Below are positions 16,704 to 25,316 of a stretch of DNA of 64,000 nt, piece after piece; position 1 is the stretch's first letter; the number at the start of each line of letters is the position of its first letter. Made by a program: the position numbers and the translations under genes. The notes below the pieces were generated by a model. It saw only the letters and a list, made by a program, of their open reading frames with translations, was not told the origin of the DNA and searched no databases. The stretch spans positions 1,426,001-1,490,000 of the forward strand of contig OY762936.1 in assembly GCA_963666935.1 (NCBI GenBank), given 5' to 3'. This stretch comes from G963666935 sp963666935. GTDB taxonomy: Bacteria; Bacillota; Clostridia; Christensenellales; CAG-138.

Positions 16704-17599
16704 GCAACAGCGTACAAAACCTTAAAATCTACGACATCATTGAGCAATTTGAAGACTTGATGGAAAACAGCCCCAAGCCCAAACTGGGCGGGAGCGCCAC
16801 AAAGCGCATTGTTGACGTCGAAGAGGTTTTCGATCTGATGGGCGATCTGAAAACGACCATCCCGGAAGATATACGCCGCGCCAACAGCATCATGACAGAA
16901 TCCCAATCCATGGTGGTCAATGCCGAGGAGCATGCGCGGGATATCGTTCAGTGCGCGGAAGTACAGGCGGCAAGAATTGAGCAGGAGGCCAAAGAAAAGG
17001 CAGATCAAACCATCCGGCAAGCCAGAGAAGAGTATGAGCGGCTGGTAGTGGAGGATGAGATATACCAGGAGGCGCAGAGGCGGGCAAAGTTGCTTGCGGC
17101 GAAAGCGGAGTATAATGCCACAGAAGTGTACGAAAACGCCAAGGTCTATGCGGATAATATTCTGGCGGATCTGGAGCGCTTCATCGGGGAATATAGACGG
17201 CTGGTAGAGGTCAACCGCAAGGATCTGGGAGCGCGGGCTCGCGTATCGCATGCCGTGATACAGCAGCCGAGTCCACAGCCTGTGCAGCCGATTTCACAGC
17301 CTGTGCAGCCGATTTCACAGCCTGTGCAGCCGATTTCACAGCCCGTGCAGCCTATACAGCAACCAGCTCAGCCTCTGCAGCAGCCAGCAGTGTCTCGGGT
17401 AATGGAGCAACAGGCTGCGCCAACTGCGGCGATGCCTGTGAAGAAAAATGCGGTTCAAACCGTGCGGCAGGCGCCTATCATTGATGATGACGATGACGAT
17501 TTTGACGAAGAGGAAGAACACAGCGGCTTCCTGTTTGGGCTTTTCAAGAAGAAAAAGAAGATTTTTGACGAGGAAGATTTTGAAGACGAGGACATTTGA
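16700..17599 (+). CDS. Coiled-coil protein of the coaD-ylbJ locus with Pro/Gln repeat and acidic/basic tail
   Basis: The first 165 or so residues match a small helical family found between coaD and ylbJ in Clostridia and often labelled simply 'ATPase': IYDIIEQFEDLME, VFDLMGDLKTTIPEDIRRA, and long Ala/Glu/Lys heptads resembling ATP-synthase subunit b or E. No nucleotide-binding motif is visible, so the ATPase label is unsupported. The rest is unusual: QPVQPIS repeated in tandem, a run of Asp/Glu (DDDDDDFDEEEE), then a hydrophobic patch with KKKKK and a second acidic end. It may be a cytoplasmic scaffold. It overlaps coaD by four bases. Confidence 0.65.
   Translation: MSNSVQNLKIYDIIEQFEDLMENSPKPKLGGSATKRIVDVEEVFDLMGDLKTTIPEDIRRANSIMTESQSMVVNAEEHARDIVQCAEVQAARIEQEAKEKADQTIRQAREEYERLVVEDEIYQEAQRRAKLLAAKAEYNATEVYENAKVYADNILADLERFIGEYRRLVEVNRKDLGARARVSHAVIQQPSPQPVQPISQPVQPISQPVQPISQPVQPIQQPAQPLQQPAVSRVMEQQAAPTAAMPVKKNAVQTVRQAPIIDDDDDDFDEEEEHSGFLFGLFKKKKKIFDEEDFEDEDI
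17275..17350 (+). repeat. 21-bp tandem repeat encoding QPVQPIS
   Basis: Three near-identical 21-base units plus a diverging fourth, starting CAGCCTGTGCAGCCGATTTC, lie in the coding region. They keep frame and are likely to vary in number between strains. Confidence 0.9.
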
Positions 17600-17610
17600 G
17601 CGTGAAAGTC

Positions 17611-17643
17611 ATGCGGGCCGCACAAGCGGCTCGCATGTTTTTT
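17611..17643. terminator. Bidirectional terminator between the coaD operon and ylbJ
   Basis: An ATGCGGGCCGC / GCGGCTCGCAT stem with an ACAA loop is followed by a T run on the plus strand. The convergent ylbJ gene ends next to it. Confidence 0.88.
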
Positions 17644-18667
17644 ATAGCCTTCGCTTGTGCACCGCCGCCCCCATCAGCAGAATCACGGAAATTCCTACTG
17701 TGCAGGCAAAAAGAAGCGCAACAATGGATACCGTATTGGCAGCCATTTGCGCAGCGGGAATGGAGGAAAACACCGGCGTGGAAGGTTCGACTACGAAGAG
17801 CGGGGTGAGTAGAAAGGCGATCAGGGCAGCTACGCCTCCCTGAATGAATTTTACTTTCAAATATTTTGCGGGCGAGAGCTTTAAAAAGGTCATGGACTGT
17901 GTCATAATGCAGATTCCACCGAACGCGAAGAAAAACGCCGCGACAGCGGAAGTGGTGCGCAAGGACAGACCGGCATCTATGAGGGCGCTGCACCCGCTTA
18001 CCATTTCAAGGATGCCTTTTACGAGGATCAGGGGCAGGACTGGATCAAGCCCGACAACGTCAAAAAACAGGCAAATGGGTTTGAGAATAAAAGTGAGGAT
18101 GTTTTCCGATACGCTGATGACGGTAGTGAAGAAAATGATGGACGCGCCGATGTTAAGCAGCGCCTGCATTGAGAATTTAATCCCGTTCGTCAAAATTGTT
18201 CCAAAACTTTCTGTGGAATTAAGAGTTGCTGTGCGGGCTGTGGGCTTCAGGGGGAAAAGAAGCAGCATCAGGGCCGTGGAAAGCGCCTGGGCGATGAGAA
18301 GCGGCCAGGCGAGCACAGGCTGGTTCAGCATGCTACGGCAGAAGGAGGCGTAGATGAACATGGGGCCGATAACGCTCAGCGCAGCTATGGATTCGGAGGA
18401 ATCACAATAGCCATTGCGGTAAGATAAAAGCCGCGCTCCGGACGGGGCTCCGGAAACCATGCTTAAAAAGATCAGGGACACATTGCCCGTTAAAATGCCG
18501 CAGTTTTGCAGGACGTACGTGCAAATAAAAAAAGGAAGCAAAGCGGGAAGCACAGAGTCGCGCCAGAGGGCAAAGCCGTATCTGGCAGCAGTCACAGCCT
18601 GATTGCTGAAGAAAAAGAGCAGGCCGCATAAAAGTAGCATAATGGCAGAAACGGCATATTTTTTCAT
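17642..18667 (-). CDS. ylbJ: Sporulation integral membrane protein YlbJ
   Basis: YlbJ is a polytopic membrane protein needed for spore cortex formation and related to nucleoside-transporter gate-type proteins. The 341 residues are mostly hydrophobic with about eight membrane spans. Conserved stretches include FSNQAVTAARYGFALWRDSVLPALLPFF (first part), MVSGAPSGARLL and the ISVSENILTFILKPI region. The ATG at 18667 (MKKYAVSAIML) follows a GAGG; the in-frame ATG at 18709 has no ribosome-binding site. It lies downstream of tmcAL in the same direction, a conserved ylbM-ylbJ neighbourhood. Confidence 0.9.
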   Translation of the reverse strand: MKKYAVSAIMLLLCGLLFFFSNQAVTAARYGFALWRDSVLPALLPFFICTYVLQNCGILTGNVSLIFLSMVSGAPSGARLLSYRNGYCDSSESIAALSVIGPMFIYASFCRSMLNQPVLAWPLLIAQALSTALMLLLFPLKPTARTATLNSTESFGTILTNGIKFSMQALLNIGASIIFFTTVISVSENILTFILKPICLFFDVVGLDPVLPLILVKGILEMVSGCSALIDAGLSLRTTSAVAAFFFAFGGICIMTQSMTFLKLSPAKYLKVKFIQGGVAALIAFLLTPLFVVEPSTPVFSSIPAAQMAANTVSIVALLFACTVGISVILLMGAAVHKRRL

Positions 18668-18716
18668 AAAGCCTCGAAATAGTAGATTATACCTAATTAT
18701 ATGCCGCATGCGTGAA

Positions 18717-19895
18717 TTAAACGATGATCAGTGGAGCGGAATAATCAAAAACTGCCGGGGTGCGTGAGCCCAAGCAGGCGATTTCTGTCACCCGCATATC
18801 TAAATCGTGCAGCGCTTTTTGGGCGGGATTAAGCTTTTGAAGGTCGGCATAGTTGACGACCACGGGAAAAGCGGCGACTTTGCTCAGTTGGGAAAGGAAA
18901 GAGACGGAGGATTTCCGAACTCCAAGAACCCGAAGATACATCCCGGGAAGGTAGGAACTGGAATCCCCAGAAATGCCCAAGAGCGCCCGCATACAGATCC
19001 GCTTCAACCTAGAAAGAGGATAGCGCCGCGTCTTGACAATTGCAAGCAGCTGCTCTAGATTTGCGGCTTCGCGGCAGGCGCGATAAAACACGTTTTCCAA
19101 CCCCTCACCAACGTCGCTCAATTGTCGCAGCTGATCCCGGTCCATACGCCTTAGCGCATAGAGGATGGTGTCGGAAAGCTGCGAAAGGAAAATGGGCGGG
19201 GTGGATGCGATATCACAGGCCACGTCCTGTGGGACGAAAGCGCTTATGTCTTCCCCTTGGATGATTCTATTGCGAATGGAAGAGGCGCTGGCCGTGCTTT
19301 TGACAGGGGACAAACTATCGTGCCCCGCGCCCGCGCGCTGAATGGCGCAAGGGGAGAGCGGGGAATGCAGGTGCGACAATGCCCGGAGGTATTCGATTCC
19401 CAATATGTCGTTGGGACTGCCCAGCAGACCGGAGAGATCCGGCCGGAGCTCACTTGCAGCTTTGCTTCTGGCGTCTGGAAAAGAAAGCCCTTTTCTTAGA
19501 TAATCATCAATGGAATTCCAAAGAGCTTGTGAGTTCTCGCTTAAAAAATCTGCGGCGGAACGAAGCGCGTCGATGTCTCCGGACTCGCTGCCAAAGGAGA
19601 GAAAATTTGCAAGGCCGCAGCCGGTCAGAAGGGCAACTGCACCCCTTGCGAAGCCTTCCGCACTGCTTAACGAGAAGGGGGTGGGGAGCTCAAAAACCAC
19701 GTCTGCGCCGTTTTGAAGCGCCCATTTGGCCCGAAGGTGTTTGGGAAACATCGCCGGTTCGCCCCGCTGCACAAAGCTGCCGCTCATGGCGACAACAGCA
19801 TGCGAAGCACCGCATTGCGCCTTGGATGCTTCAATGTGGTACTTATGCCCGTTATGAAAAGGATTATATTCTGTTATGATTCCAACGACGTGCAA
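18717..19895 (-). CDS. tmcAL: tRNA(Met) cytidine acetate ligase TmcAL (YlbM)
   Basis: TmcAL acetylates the wobble cytidine of elongator tRNA(Met) using acetate and ATP. The 392-residue product begins with the nucleotidyltransferase motif VVGIITEYNPFHNGH and has the later VAMSGSFVQRGEPA and KSTASASSIRNRII segments of the family. The frame runs up to a TTG at 19907, but the TTG at 19895 has GGAGG at the right distance and yields the canonical N-terminus, so I use it. The enzyme uses acetate directly; the acetate-producing pta-ackA unit lies divergently next to it, which may only be coincidence. Confidence 0.94.
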   Translation of the reverse strand: MHVVGIITEYNPFHNGHKYHIEASKAQCGASHAVVAMSGSFVQRGEPAMFPKHLRAKWALQNGADVVFELPTPFSLSSAEGFARGAVALLTGCGLANFLSFGSESGDIDALRSAADFLSENSQALWNSIDDYLRKGLSFPDARSKAASELRPDLSGLLGSPNDILGIEYLRALSHLHSPLSPCAIQRAGAGHDSLSPVKSTASASSIRNRIIQGEDISAFVPQDVACDIASTPPIFLSQLSDTILYALRRMDRDQLRQLSDVGEGLENVFYRACREAANLEQLLAIVKTRRYPLSRLKRICMRALLGISGDSSSYLPGMYLRVLGVRKSSVSFLSQLSKVAAFPVVVNYADLQKLNPAQKALHDLDMRVTEIACLGSRTPAVFDYSAPLIIV

Positions 19896-19999
19896 AGCCG
19901 CCTCCAAAATTCAAAAACTATTAAATCATTATACCATACGAAAATTAAGGGAAAAAGCGGATTTATTTATAAAACTTACTACACGAAGTAAAAATCCTG

Positions 20000-20008
20000 T
20001 GATATAAT
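20000..20008 (+). promoter_or_regulatory. Extended -10 promoter for pta-ackA
   Basis: TGaTATAAT at 20000-20008, with no good -35. It is about 67 bases before the pta ATG, which has an AAAGGAG site. Confidence 0.6.
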
Positions 20009-20074
20009 AATTTGGTTGAAGATTTTCTATCATATTGCAACACAAGTTTTACATATTGAAAGGAGTTCGAGCCC

Positions 20075-21079
20075 ATGTCCCTTATCGATGAAATCAAAGC
20101 AAAGGCAAAAGCCGACGTAAAGCACATCGTGCTGCCTGAAGGAAAGGAGGAACGCACGGTACAGGCCGCCCGCATCATTGTGGATCAAGGTCTTGCGAAG
20201 GTGACCCTGCTCGGCGATCCGAATGACATTAAAGCAGTCGCTGAGAAGTTCCATGTTTCCCTCGACGGCATTAACATCATAGATCCCGGGAAATCCGAGC
20301 TTTATCCACGGTACTGCGAGATTTTTGCAGAAATGCGCGCCAAGAAGGGCATAACGCTGGAGCAGGCAAAAGAGACCATGCTGGATCCGCTGTTCTTTGC
20401 CGCCATGATGGTTCATGAAGATGTGGCGGACGGATTTGTTTCCGGCGCCATCAACACCACAGCCAACACGCTGCGCCCCGGCCTTCAAATTATAAAAACC
20501 GCAAAGGGCGTTTCCACCATATCCAGTGCATTTATTATGGTCACCCCGAACAAGAACATCGGCGAAAACGGTATGTTCGTTTGCGGCGACTGTGCCATCA
20601 ACATTGAGCCGAACGCGGAAGAACTCGCAGCTATTGCCATCGCCTCCGCTCATACCGCAAAAGCGCTTTGCGGCATGGATCCCCGGGTGGCGATGCTTTC
20701 TTTTTCCACGAAAGGCAGCGGCAAGCACGAATTGGTAGACAAAGTGGTGGAGGCGACCAGAATCGCCAAGGAACTGGCGCCTGATTTGACCGTGGACGGC
20801 GAACTTCAGGCTGATGCGGCGCTGGTGGAAAAAGTAGGACAGCTCAAGTGCCCGGGCAGCCCCGTCGCCGGCAAGGCGAACGTGCTAATCTTCCCGGACC
20901 TTCAGTCCGGCAACATCGGATATAAGCTGGTCCAGCGCATCGCTTGCGCAGAGGCCATTGGTCCTGTTTCTCAGGGATTTGCAAAGCCCATCAACGACCT
21001 GTCCCGTGGCTGCAGCATTGAAGATATCGTATCCTTGGTTTCGATTACGGCGGTTCAGGCACAGGGAATGAAAAATTAG
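20075..21079 (+). CDS. pta: Phosphate acetyltransferase
   Basis: Pta converts acetyl-CoA and phosphate to acetyl phosphate and CoA. The 334-residue short form (no N-terminal regulatory domain) shows ADVKHIVLPEGKEERTV, the DGFVSGAINTTANTLRP segment and the C-terminal IFPDLQSGNIGYKLVQR and GPVSQGFAKPINDLSRGC. It is 15 bases upstream of ackA; together they yield ATP from acetyl-CoA with acetate as product, the core of clostridial fermentation. Confidence 0.97.
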   Translation: MSLIDEIKAKAKADVKHIVLPEGKEERTVQAARIIVDQGLAKVTLLGDPNDIKAVAEKFHVSLDGINIIDPGKSELYPRYCEIFAEMRAKKGITLEQAKETMLDPLFFAAMMVHEDVADGFVSGAINTTANTLRPGLQIIKTAKGVSTISSAFIMVTPNKNIGENGMFVCGDCAINIEPNAEELAAIAIASAHTAKALCGMDPRVAMLSFSTKGSGKHELVDKVVEATRIAKELAPDLTVDGELQADAALVEKVGQLKCPGSPVAGKANVLIFPDLQSGNIGYKLVQRIACAEAIGPVSQGFAKPINDLSRGCSIEDIVSLVSITAVQAQGMKN

Positions 21080-21094
21080 GGGGAAGAATTAATA

Positions 21095-22300
21095 ATGAAA
21101 GTACTCGTTATCAACGCAGGGAGTTCATCCGTAAAATATCAGCTGATCGATTCCGATTCCAGCAACGTAATCGCGAAGGGATTGTGCGAGCGTATCGGCA
21201 TCGGTGGTGCCATGACGTACAAGCCCACCGGCAAGGGCGTCCACAAGTTCGACCAACCTCTCAAGAGCCATACTGACGCCATCAAGCTGTTGTTGGAAGC
21301 ATTACTAGATCCGAAAATCGGTGTGGTCAAGAGCATGGATGAAATCGACGCGGTGGGTCACCGCATAGCGCACGGTGGAGAGAAGTTCTGCAAATCCGCG
21401 CTCATTACGGACGAGCTTATTGAGACGCTGGTAAGCATTTCCGGTTTGGCACCGCTACATAATCCTGCCAACATCATGGGCATCAACGCCTGCCGGGCGA
21501 TCATGCCCAATACGCCCATGGTGGGGGTGTTCGATACTGCGTTCCATCAGACGATGCCCAAGGAAGCATATATTTATCCAATTCCCTATGAAGCCTATAC
21601 CGAGCATATGATTCGCCGCTATGGCTTTCATGGGACCTCGCATCTCTATGTATCCGGCCGCATCATCAACAAGCTGGGCAAGCCCGCAGAAGAGACACGC
21701 ATCATCACATGCCATCTCGGGAACGGATCCAGCATCGCGGCGATCAAGGGTGGGAAATCCATCGATACTTCTATGGGTTTCACGCCTTTGGAAGGTGTCC
21801 CCATGGGTACCCGCTGCGGCGATATCGATCCGGCCATGGTGACCTACCTCATGGAAAATCTGAATATGGATATTGCTGGAGTCACTAATTATCTAAATAA
21901 AAAGAGTGGCGTGCAGGGTATTTCCGGCGTATCCAGTGACTTCCGTGACCTGTGGGAAGCCGCCAACAGCGGAAATGAGCGCGCGAAGCTGGCACTGAAT
22001 GTCTTCTGTTACAGGGTAAAGAAGTATATTGGCGCTTATTCTGCGGCACTGGGCGGCGTGGATGCAATCATATTCACCGCAGGCATTGGCGAGAACGACC
22101 CGGATGTGCGCGCCCTTTGTGTATCGGGTCTGGAATATCTGGGCGTAGACTTTGACAACGAACGCAACCAAACTTGCCCCCGCGGTTGTAACGAGGAAAG
22201 GGAACTCACCAAACCGGGCAGCAAAGTAAAGGTATTTATGGTTCCCACCGACGAAGAGCGGGTTATTGCGCAGGATACCGCGCGGCTGGCGTCCAAATAA
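21095..22300 (+). CDS. ackA: Acetate kinase
   Basis: AckA transfers phosphate from acetyl phosphate to ADP. The 401 residues are of normal length and carry VLVINAGSSSVKYQL, the GHRIAHGGEKF segment, YGFHGTSHLYVS, and the ATP-site ITCHLGNGSSIAAIKGG and FTAGIGENDP. It is the second gene of pta-ackA. No further genes are linked downstream; a new promoter follows. Confidence 0.98.
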   Translation: MKVLVINAGSSSVKYQLIDSDSSNVIAKGLCERIGIGGAMTYKPTGKGVHKFDQPLKSHTDAIKLLLEALLDPKIGVVKSMDEIDAVGHRIAHGGEKFCKSALITDELIETLVSISGLAPLHNPANIMGINACRAIMPNTPMVGVFDTAFHQTMPKEAYIYPIPYEAYTEHMIRRYGFHGTSHLYVSGRIINKLGKPAEETRIITCHLGNGSSIAAIKGGKSIDTSMGFTPLEGVPMGTRCGDIDPAMVTYLMENLNMDIAGVTNYLNKKSGVQGISGVSSDFRDLWEAANSGNERAKLALNVFCYRVKKYIGAYSAALGGVDAIIFTAGIGENDPDVRALCVSGLEYLGVDFDNERNQTCPRGCNEERELTKPGSKVKVFMVPTDEERVIAQDTARLASK

Positions 22301-22304
22301 TGTG

Positions 22305-22333
22305 TTGACAAAATCCTATCCGGCGTATAAAAT
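22305..22333 (+). promoter_or_regulatory. Sigma-A promoter for yceD-rpmF
   Basis: TTGACA at 22305-22310, 17-base spacer, TAAAAT at 22328-22333, about 30 bases before the yceD start. Confidence 0.8.
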
Positions 22334-22362
22334 GTTCAAGGTATATTGCCGAGGTATTGGTT

Positions 22363-22872
22363 ATGAAACTCAATGTGGCCGCTGAACTAAAACAACCGGG
22401 GAAATCCGGAAAATTTCAGTCGGAATTCAATTTGGAAGATCAGGAGTATCTGGGAGTTGAAATCCACTTTTTGCAGCCGTTAAGAGTTTCCGGCGAGTTC
22501 CTCTGCGATGGAGCCGGAATCGACATCCGTGGCATCGTTTGCGCAGTCATTCGTTCTCAATGTGTGCGCTGTACCAAGGTTTTCGGTCAGCCGTTCTCTT
22601 TTGAATATGAGGAACGGTTCGTGCGAAATCCGCAGCCGGATGATGAGTGTTACCCTTTCGAGGGCGACGAACTTGACTTAAGTCAAATGATTCTGGACAA
22701 TCTTTTCCTCAACCTTCCTGTTTATAGCGTATGCAGGGAAGATTGCAAAGGTCTTTGCCCCATATGCGGGTGTGATTTGAATGCAAGCCAGTGCTCCTGC
22801 GCGCCTGCAGACAATAAGGAAAACCCTTTTGCGGCGCTGGAAATGCTGTTGTATCACGATAAGGAGGTGTAA
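22363..22872 (+). CDS. yceD: YceD/DUF177 family protein
   Basis: YceD-family proteins are linked to 23S rRNA or large-subunit accumulation and are almost always encoded before rpmF, as here. The 169-residue protein has the family features CVRCTKVFGQPFSFEYEERF in the middle and a cysteine-rich end CREDCKGLCPICGCDLN, likely a metal site. A GAGG eight bases before the ATG at 22363 decides that start over the in-frame TTG at 22357. The biochemical activity of the family is not firmly known. Confidence 0.9.
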   Translation: MKLNVAAELKQPGKSGKFQSEFNLEDQEYLGVEIHFLQPLRVSGEFLCDGAGIDIRGIVCAVIRSQCVRCTKVFGQPFSFEYEERFVRNPQPDDECYPFEGDELDLSQMILDNLFLNLPVYSVCREDCKGLCPICGCDLNASQCSCAPADNKENPFAALEMLLYHDKEV

Positions 22873-22874
22873 TC

Positions 22875-23066
22875 ATGGCGGTCCCAAAGAGAAAAACATC
22901 CAAGGCAAAGCGCGATTCGCGCAGAGCCAACTGGAAGCTGTCCGTTCCCGGTATCGTGGAATGCCCGCAGTGTCACGAGCCCAAGCTGGCGCATCGTGTA
23001 TGTAAGAAGTGTGGCTATTACGATAGCAGGCAGGCGATCAGCGTTGACGAAAAAGCCAAGGCCTAA
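22875..23066 (+). CDS. rpmF: 50S ribosomal protein L32
   Basis: L32, 63 residues: AVPKRKTSKAKRDSRRANW at the N-terminus and a zinc-binding version with CPQC and CKKC. The CxxC pairs indicate the C+ form of L32. AAGGAGGTG precedes the ATG, two bases after yceD. A terminator follows. Confidence 0.98.
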   Translation: MAVPKRKTSKAKRDSRRANWKLSVPGIVECPQCHEPKLAHRVCKKCGYYDSRQAISVDEKAKA

Positions 23067-23077
23067 TAACGTAGGAA

Positions 23078-23107
23078 ATAGGGCTCTTCATGCGGAGGGC
23101 CCTTTTG
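23078..23107 (+). terminator. Rho-independent terminator after rpmF
   Basis: An AGGGCTC...GAGGGCCCT stem with a short T run. Confidence 0.75.
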
Positions 23108-23109
23108 CT

Positions 23110-23138
23110 TTGCCAAATCAATTTGGGTACTGTATAAT
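23110..23138 (+). promoter_or_regulatory. Sigma-A promoter for plsX
   Basis: TTGCCA at 23110-23115, 17-base spacer and a perfect TATAAT at 23133-23138. I did not see a FapR-type operator. Confidence 0.8.
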
Positions 23139-23168
23139 TGCAATATCAAAAAATGAAAGCAGGGTACT

Positions 23169-24176
23169 ATGAATATAGCGATTGACGTCTTTGGTGGGGA
23201 CCATGCGCCCCATGAGATTTTGGCGGGATGTGTGGAAGCGCTGTGGCGCTTTGACGATATCCGGTTGATTCTGAGCGGAGATGAGGAAATAATAAAAGAA
23301 TCGCTCTCCCGCTTTGACTATGATTCTAAGCGCATTGAAATCCTTCACGCCCCGGAAATCATTACCTGTGAAGAGCAGCCCACGCTGGCCGTGAAACGGA
23401 AGAAGGAGTCTTCCCTGGTCAAAGCGATGGAGGAGGTGCGGGACGGCAAAGCTGATTGCGTTGTGTCTGCCGGAAGTACAGGCGCAATCCTAGCGGGCGC
23501 AACATTAGTGATACGGAGAATCAAGGGCGTGAAGCGGCCCGCGTTGGGCGTGGTGATTCCCACGGCAAAAGGCTGTGTTATGCTGATGGACTGTGGCGCC
23601 AACGTGGACTGCCGGCCTTCCTACCTGCAGCAGTTTTCCGTGATGGCTTCCGCATATATGAAAGAGGTGCGGGAAGTCGAAAATCCCAGAATCGGCCTGC
23701 TGAACATTGGCGCCGAGGAAGAAAAGGGAAATGAGCTGACAAAGGCGACATACCAGCTTCTCAAGGAGACGCCTATTAATTTTGCGGGGAACTGTGAGGC
23801 CCGGGAAGTCCTCTCCGGCGACTTTGACGCGGTGATTTGCGATGGCTTTGACGGGAACGTGATCTTGAAATATACGGAGGGGATCGCCGTTACGTTTATG
23901 AGCATGCTGAAAAAGGAATTGCTCGCGGACAGCAGGAGCAAGCTTGGTGCCATTCTGGCCAAATCCGCGTTTAAGCGGTTTAAAAAAACCATGGATTATA
24001 CAGAATACGGCGGAGCCCCGCTACTGGGGATCGACGGAGGTGTCATAAAAGCCCATGGAAGTTCGGACGCCAAAGCGATTGCTTCGGCAATCGGCCAGGC
24101 GAGAAGCTACGTGAAAGGAAATATGACCGATACCATTCGGCAGGCAATTGCGGCTTTGCCGGAGATAGAGGATTGA
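23169..24176 (+). CDS. plsX: Phosphate acyltransferase PlsX
   Basis: PlsX converts acyl-ACP to acyl phosphate for phosphatidic acid synthesis. The 335 residues begin NIAIDVFGGDHAPHEIL and include VSAGSTGAILAGA, LMDCGANVDCRP and GLLNIGAEEEKGNELTK. It is followed by acpP; the fabD and fabG genes that often lie between or next to them are not in this window. The start codon is preceded by an AGGG-type site. Confidence 0.96.
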   Translation: MNIAIDVFGGDHAPHEILAGCVEALWRFDDIRLILSGDEEIIKESLSRFDYDSKRIEILHAPEIITCEEQPTLAVKRKKESSLVKAMEEVRDGKADCVVSAGSTGAILAGATLVIRRIKGVKRPALGVVIPTAKGCVMLMDCGANVDCRPSYLQQFSVMASAYMKEVREVENPRIGLLNIGAEEEKGNELTKATYQLLKETPINFAGNCEAREVLSGDFDAVICDGFDGNVILKYTEGIAVTFMSMLKKELLADSRSKLGAILAKSAFKRFKKTMDYTEYGGAPLLGIDGGVIKAHGSSDAKAIASAIGQARSYVKGNMTDTIRQAIAALPEIED

Positions 24177-24201
24177 CATTGTTTTTTGCTAGGAATAAAC
24201 T
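24173..24201 (+). promoter_or_regulatory. Sigma-A promoter for acpP
   Basis: TTGACA at 24173-24178 overlaps the plsX stop codon; after 17 bases comes TAAACT at 24196-24201. acpP may therefore be expressed independently of plsX. Confidence 0.7.
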
Positions 24202-24257
24202 AGATGAAGGTATCATTCAATTAAATTGATTAGGGAATTTGAAAGGCGGTAAAACCA

Positions 24258-24479
24258 ATGGTGTTTGAAAAAATTCAAGCGATGATAGGCAAACAGATGG
24301 ATGTTTCTCCACAGAGCATCACGATGGAATCCCGGCTGATCGAGGATCTTAAAGCGGACTCCCTTGATGTAGTAGAATTGATTATGGATATTGAGCAGGA
24401 GTTTTCCATTCAGGTCCCCGAAGAGGATCTGACCAATGTGCATACGGTAGGCGACATCGTCAAGTTTATTGAAAAATAA
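24258..24479 (+). CDS. acpP: Acyl carrier protein
   Basis: The 73-residue carrier of fatty acid synthesis. The phosphopantetheine serine is in the LKADSLDVVEL motif, and the acidic four-helix pattern is clear. AAAGGCGG precedes the ATG. It sits between plsX and rnc, the conserved Firmicutes order without the fab genes. Confidence 0.97.
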   Translation: MVFEKIQAMIGKQMDVSPQSITMESRLIEDLKADSLDVVELIMDIEQEFSIQVPEEDLTNVHTVGDIVKFIEK

Positions 24480-24491
24480 ATGTCCATGATG

Positions 24492-24520
24492 ATACCCGCA
24501 TCTTAAGGTGCGGGTATTTT
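24492..24520 (+). terminator. Rho-independent terminator after acpP
   Basis: An ATACCCGCA / TGCGGGTAT stem followed by TTTT. rnc begins 19 bases later, so either read-through or an internal promoter feeds rnc. Confidence 0.85.
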
Positions 24521-24538
24521 AGTGTATTTGGAGGGAAT

Positions 24539-25249
24539 ATGGAATTGGATTTTGCGCGGGCGAACAGCCTACAAAAATTGCAGGACAGACTGGGGTATTC
24601 CTTTCGGGATATAGAACTAATGGATGTGGCGCTTACACATACCTCCTTTGCCAAGGGTGACGGCAAAGCGAAAAAACATAACGAGAGGCTGGAATACCTT
24701 GGGGATGCGGTATTGGAGCTGATTGTGAGTGACTACATCTACAAAAATTACCCAAAGCTGAACGAGGGAACCATGACGCGTGTCCGCGCGCTGGTGGTCT
24801 GTGAAAACGCGCTGTACCAGTCTGCTGTTCAATACGGCTTGGGCGAATGCCTCATGCTAAGCCGGGGTGAAGAGCATACGGGCGGAAAAGAAAAGCCGTC
24901 GATTCTTTCGGATGCCGTGGAAGCCGTGATTGGTGCGGTGTATCTGGACGGCGGGCTAGAAGAGGCCAGAAAGCTGGTTTTAAACATGGTGACAGAGTAT
25001 ATCAAAAACGCCGTTCACAGTGTCAATACCAAGGATTACAAAACTATTTTACAAGAATATTCTCAAAAGCAGCACATGGGCAATGTAACATACAATATCC
25101 TTTCCGAGAAGGGCCCGGAGCATAAGAAGGTATTTACCCTTCAGGCGGTTGTGGACGGGAAGCCCATGGGAATCGGCAGCGGGGGCACAAAACAGGAAGC
25201 GGGCCAGCAGGCCGCCCGCGAAACGCTGGAAAGTCTCCAAATCGGATAG
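24539..25249 (+). CDS. rnc: Ribonuclease III
   Basis: RNase III processes rRNA precursors and other double-stranded RNAs. The 236 residues include the catalytic NERLEYLGDAVLEL signature, a DAVEAVIGAVYLDGG segment, and a C-terminal dsRNA-binding domain (YKTILQEYSQKQHM to GTKQEAGQQAARETL). A GGAGG lies upstream of the ATG. It precedes smc as in B. subtilis. Confidence 0.97.
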   Translation: MELDFARANSLQKLQDRLGYSFRDIELMDVALTHTSFAKGDGKAKKHNERLEYLGDAVLELIVSDYIYKNYPKLNEGTMTRVRALVVCENALYQSAVQYGLGECLMLSRGEEHTGGKEKPSILSDAVEAVIGAVYLDGGLEEARKLVLNMVTEYIKNAVHSVNTKDYKTILQEYSQKQHMGNVTYNILSEKGPEHKKVFTLQAVVDGKPMGIGSGGTKQEAGQQAARETLESLQIG

Positions 25250-25250
25250 A

Positions 25251-25279
25251 TTGCTTGGCGCGTCCCCTTATGGTAGAAT
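25251..25279 (+). promoter_or_regulatory. Promoter for smc-ftsY
   Basis: TTGCTT (25251-25256), 17-base spacer ending TGg, and TAGAAT (25274-25279); an extended -10 form. Confidence 0.65.
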
Positions 25280-25316
25280 AAAAATGGTATTATTGTGAGA
25301 GGCATGGTGTGCTGGA

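Noticed and set aside
17275..17350. Possible CRISPR-like array
   Set aside because: The 21-bp units are directly adjacent without spacers and are in frame with a coding sequence.
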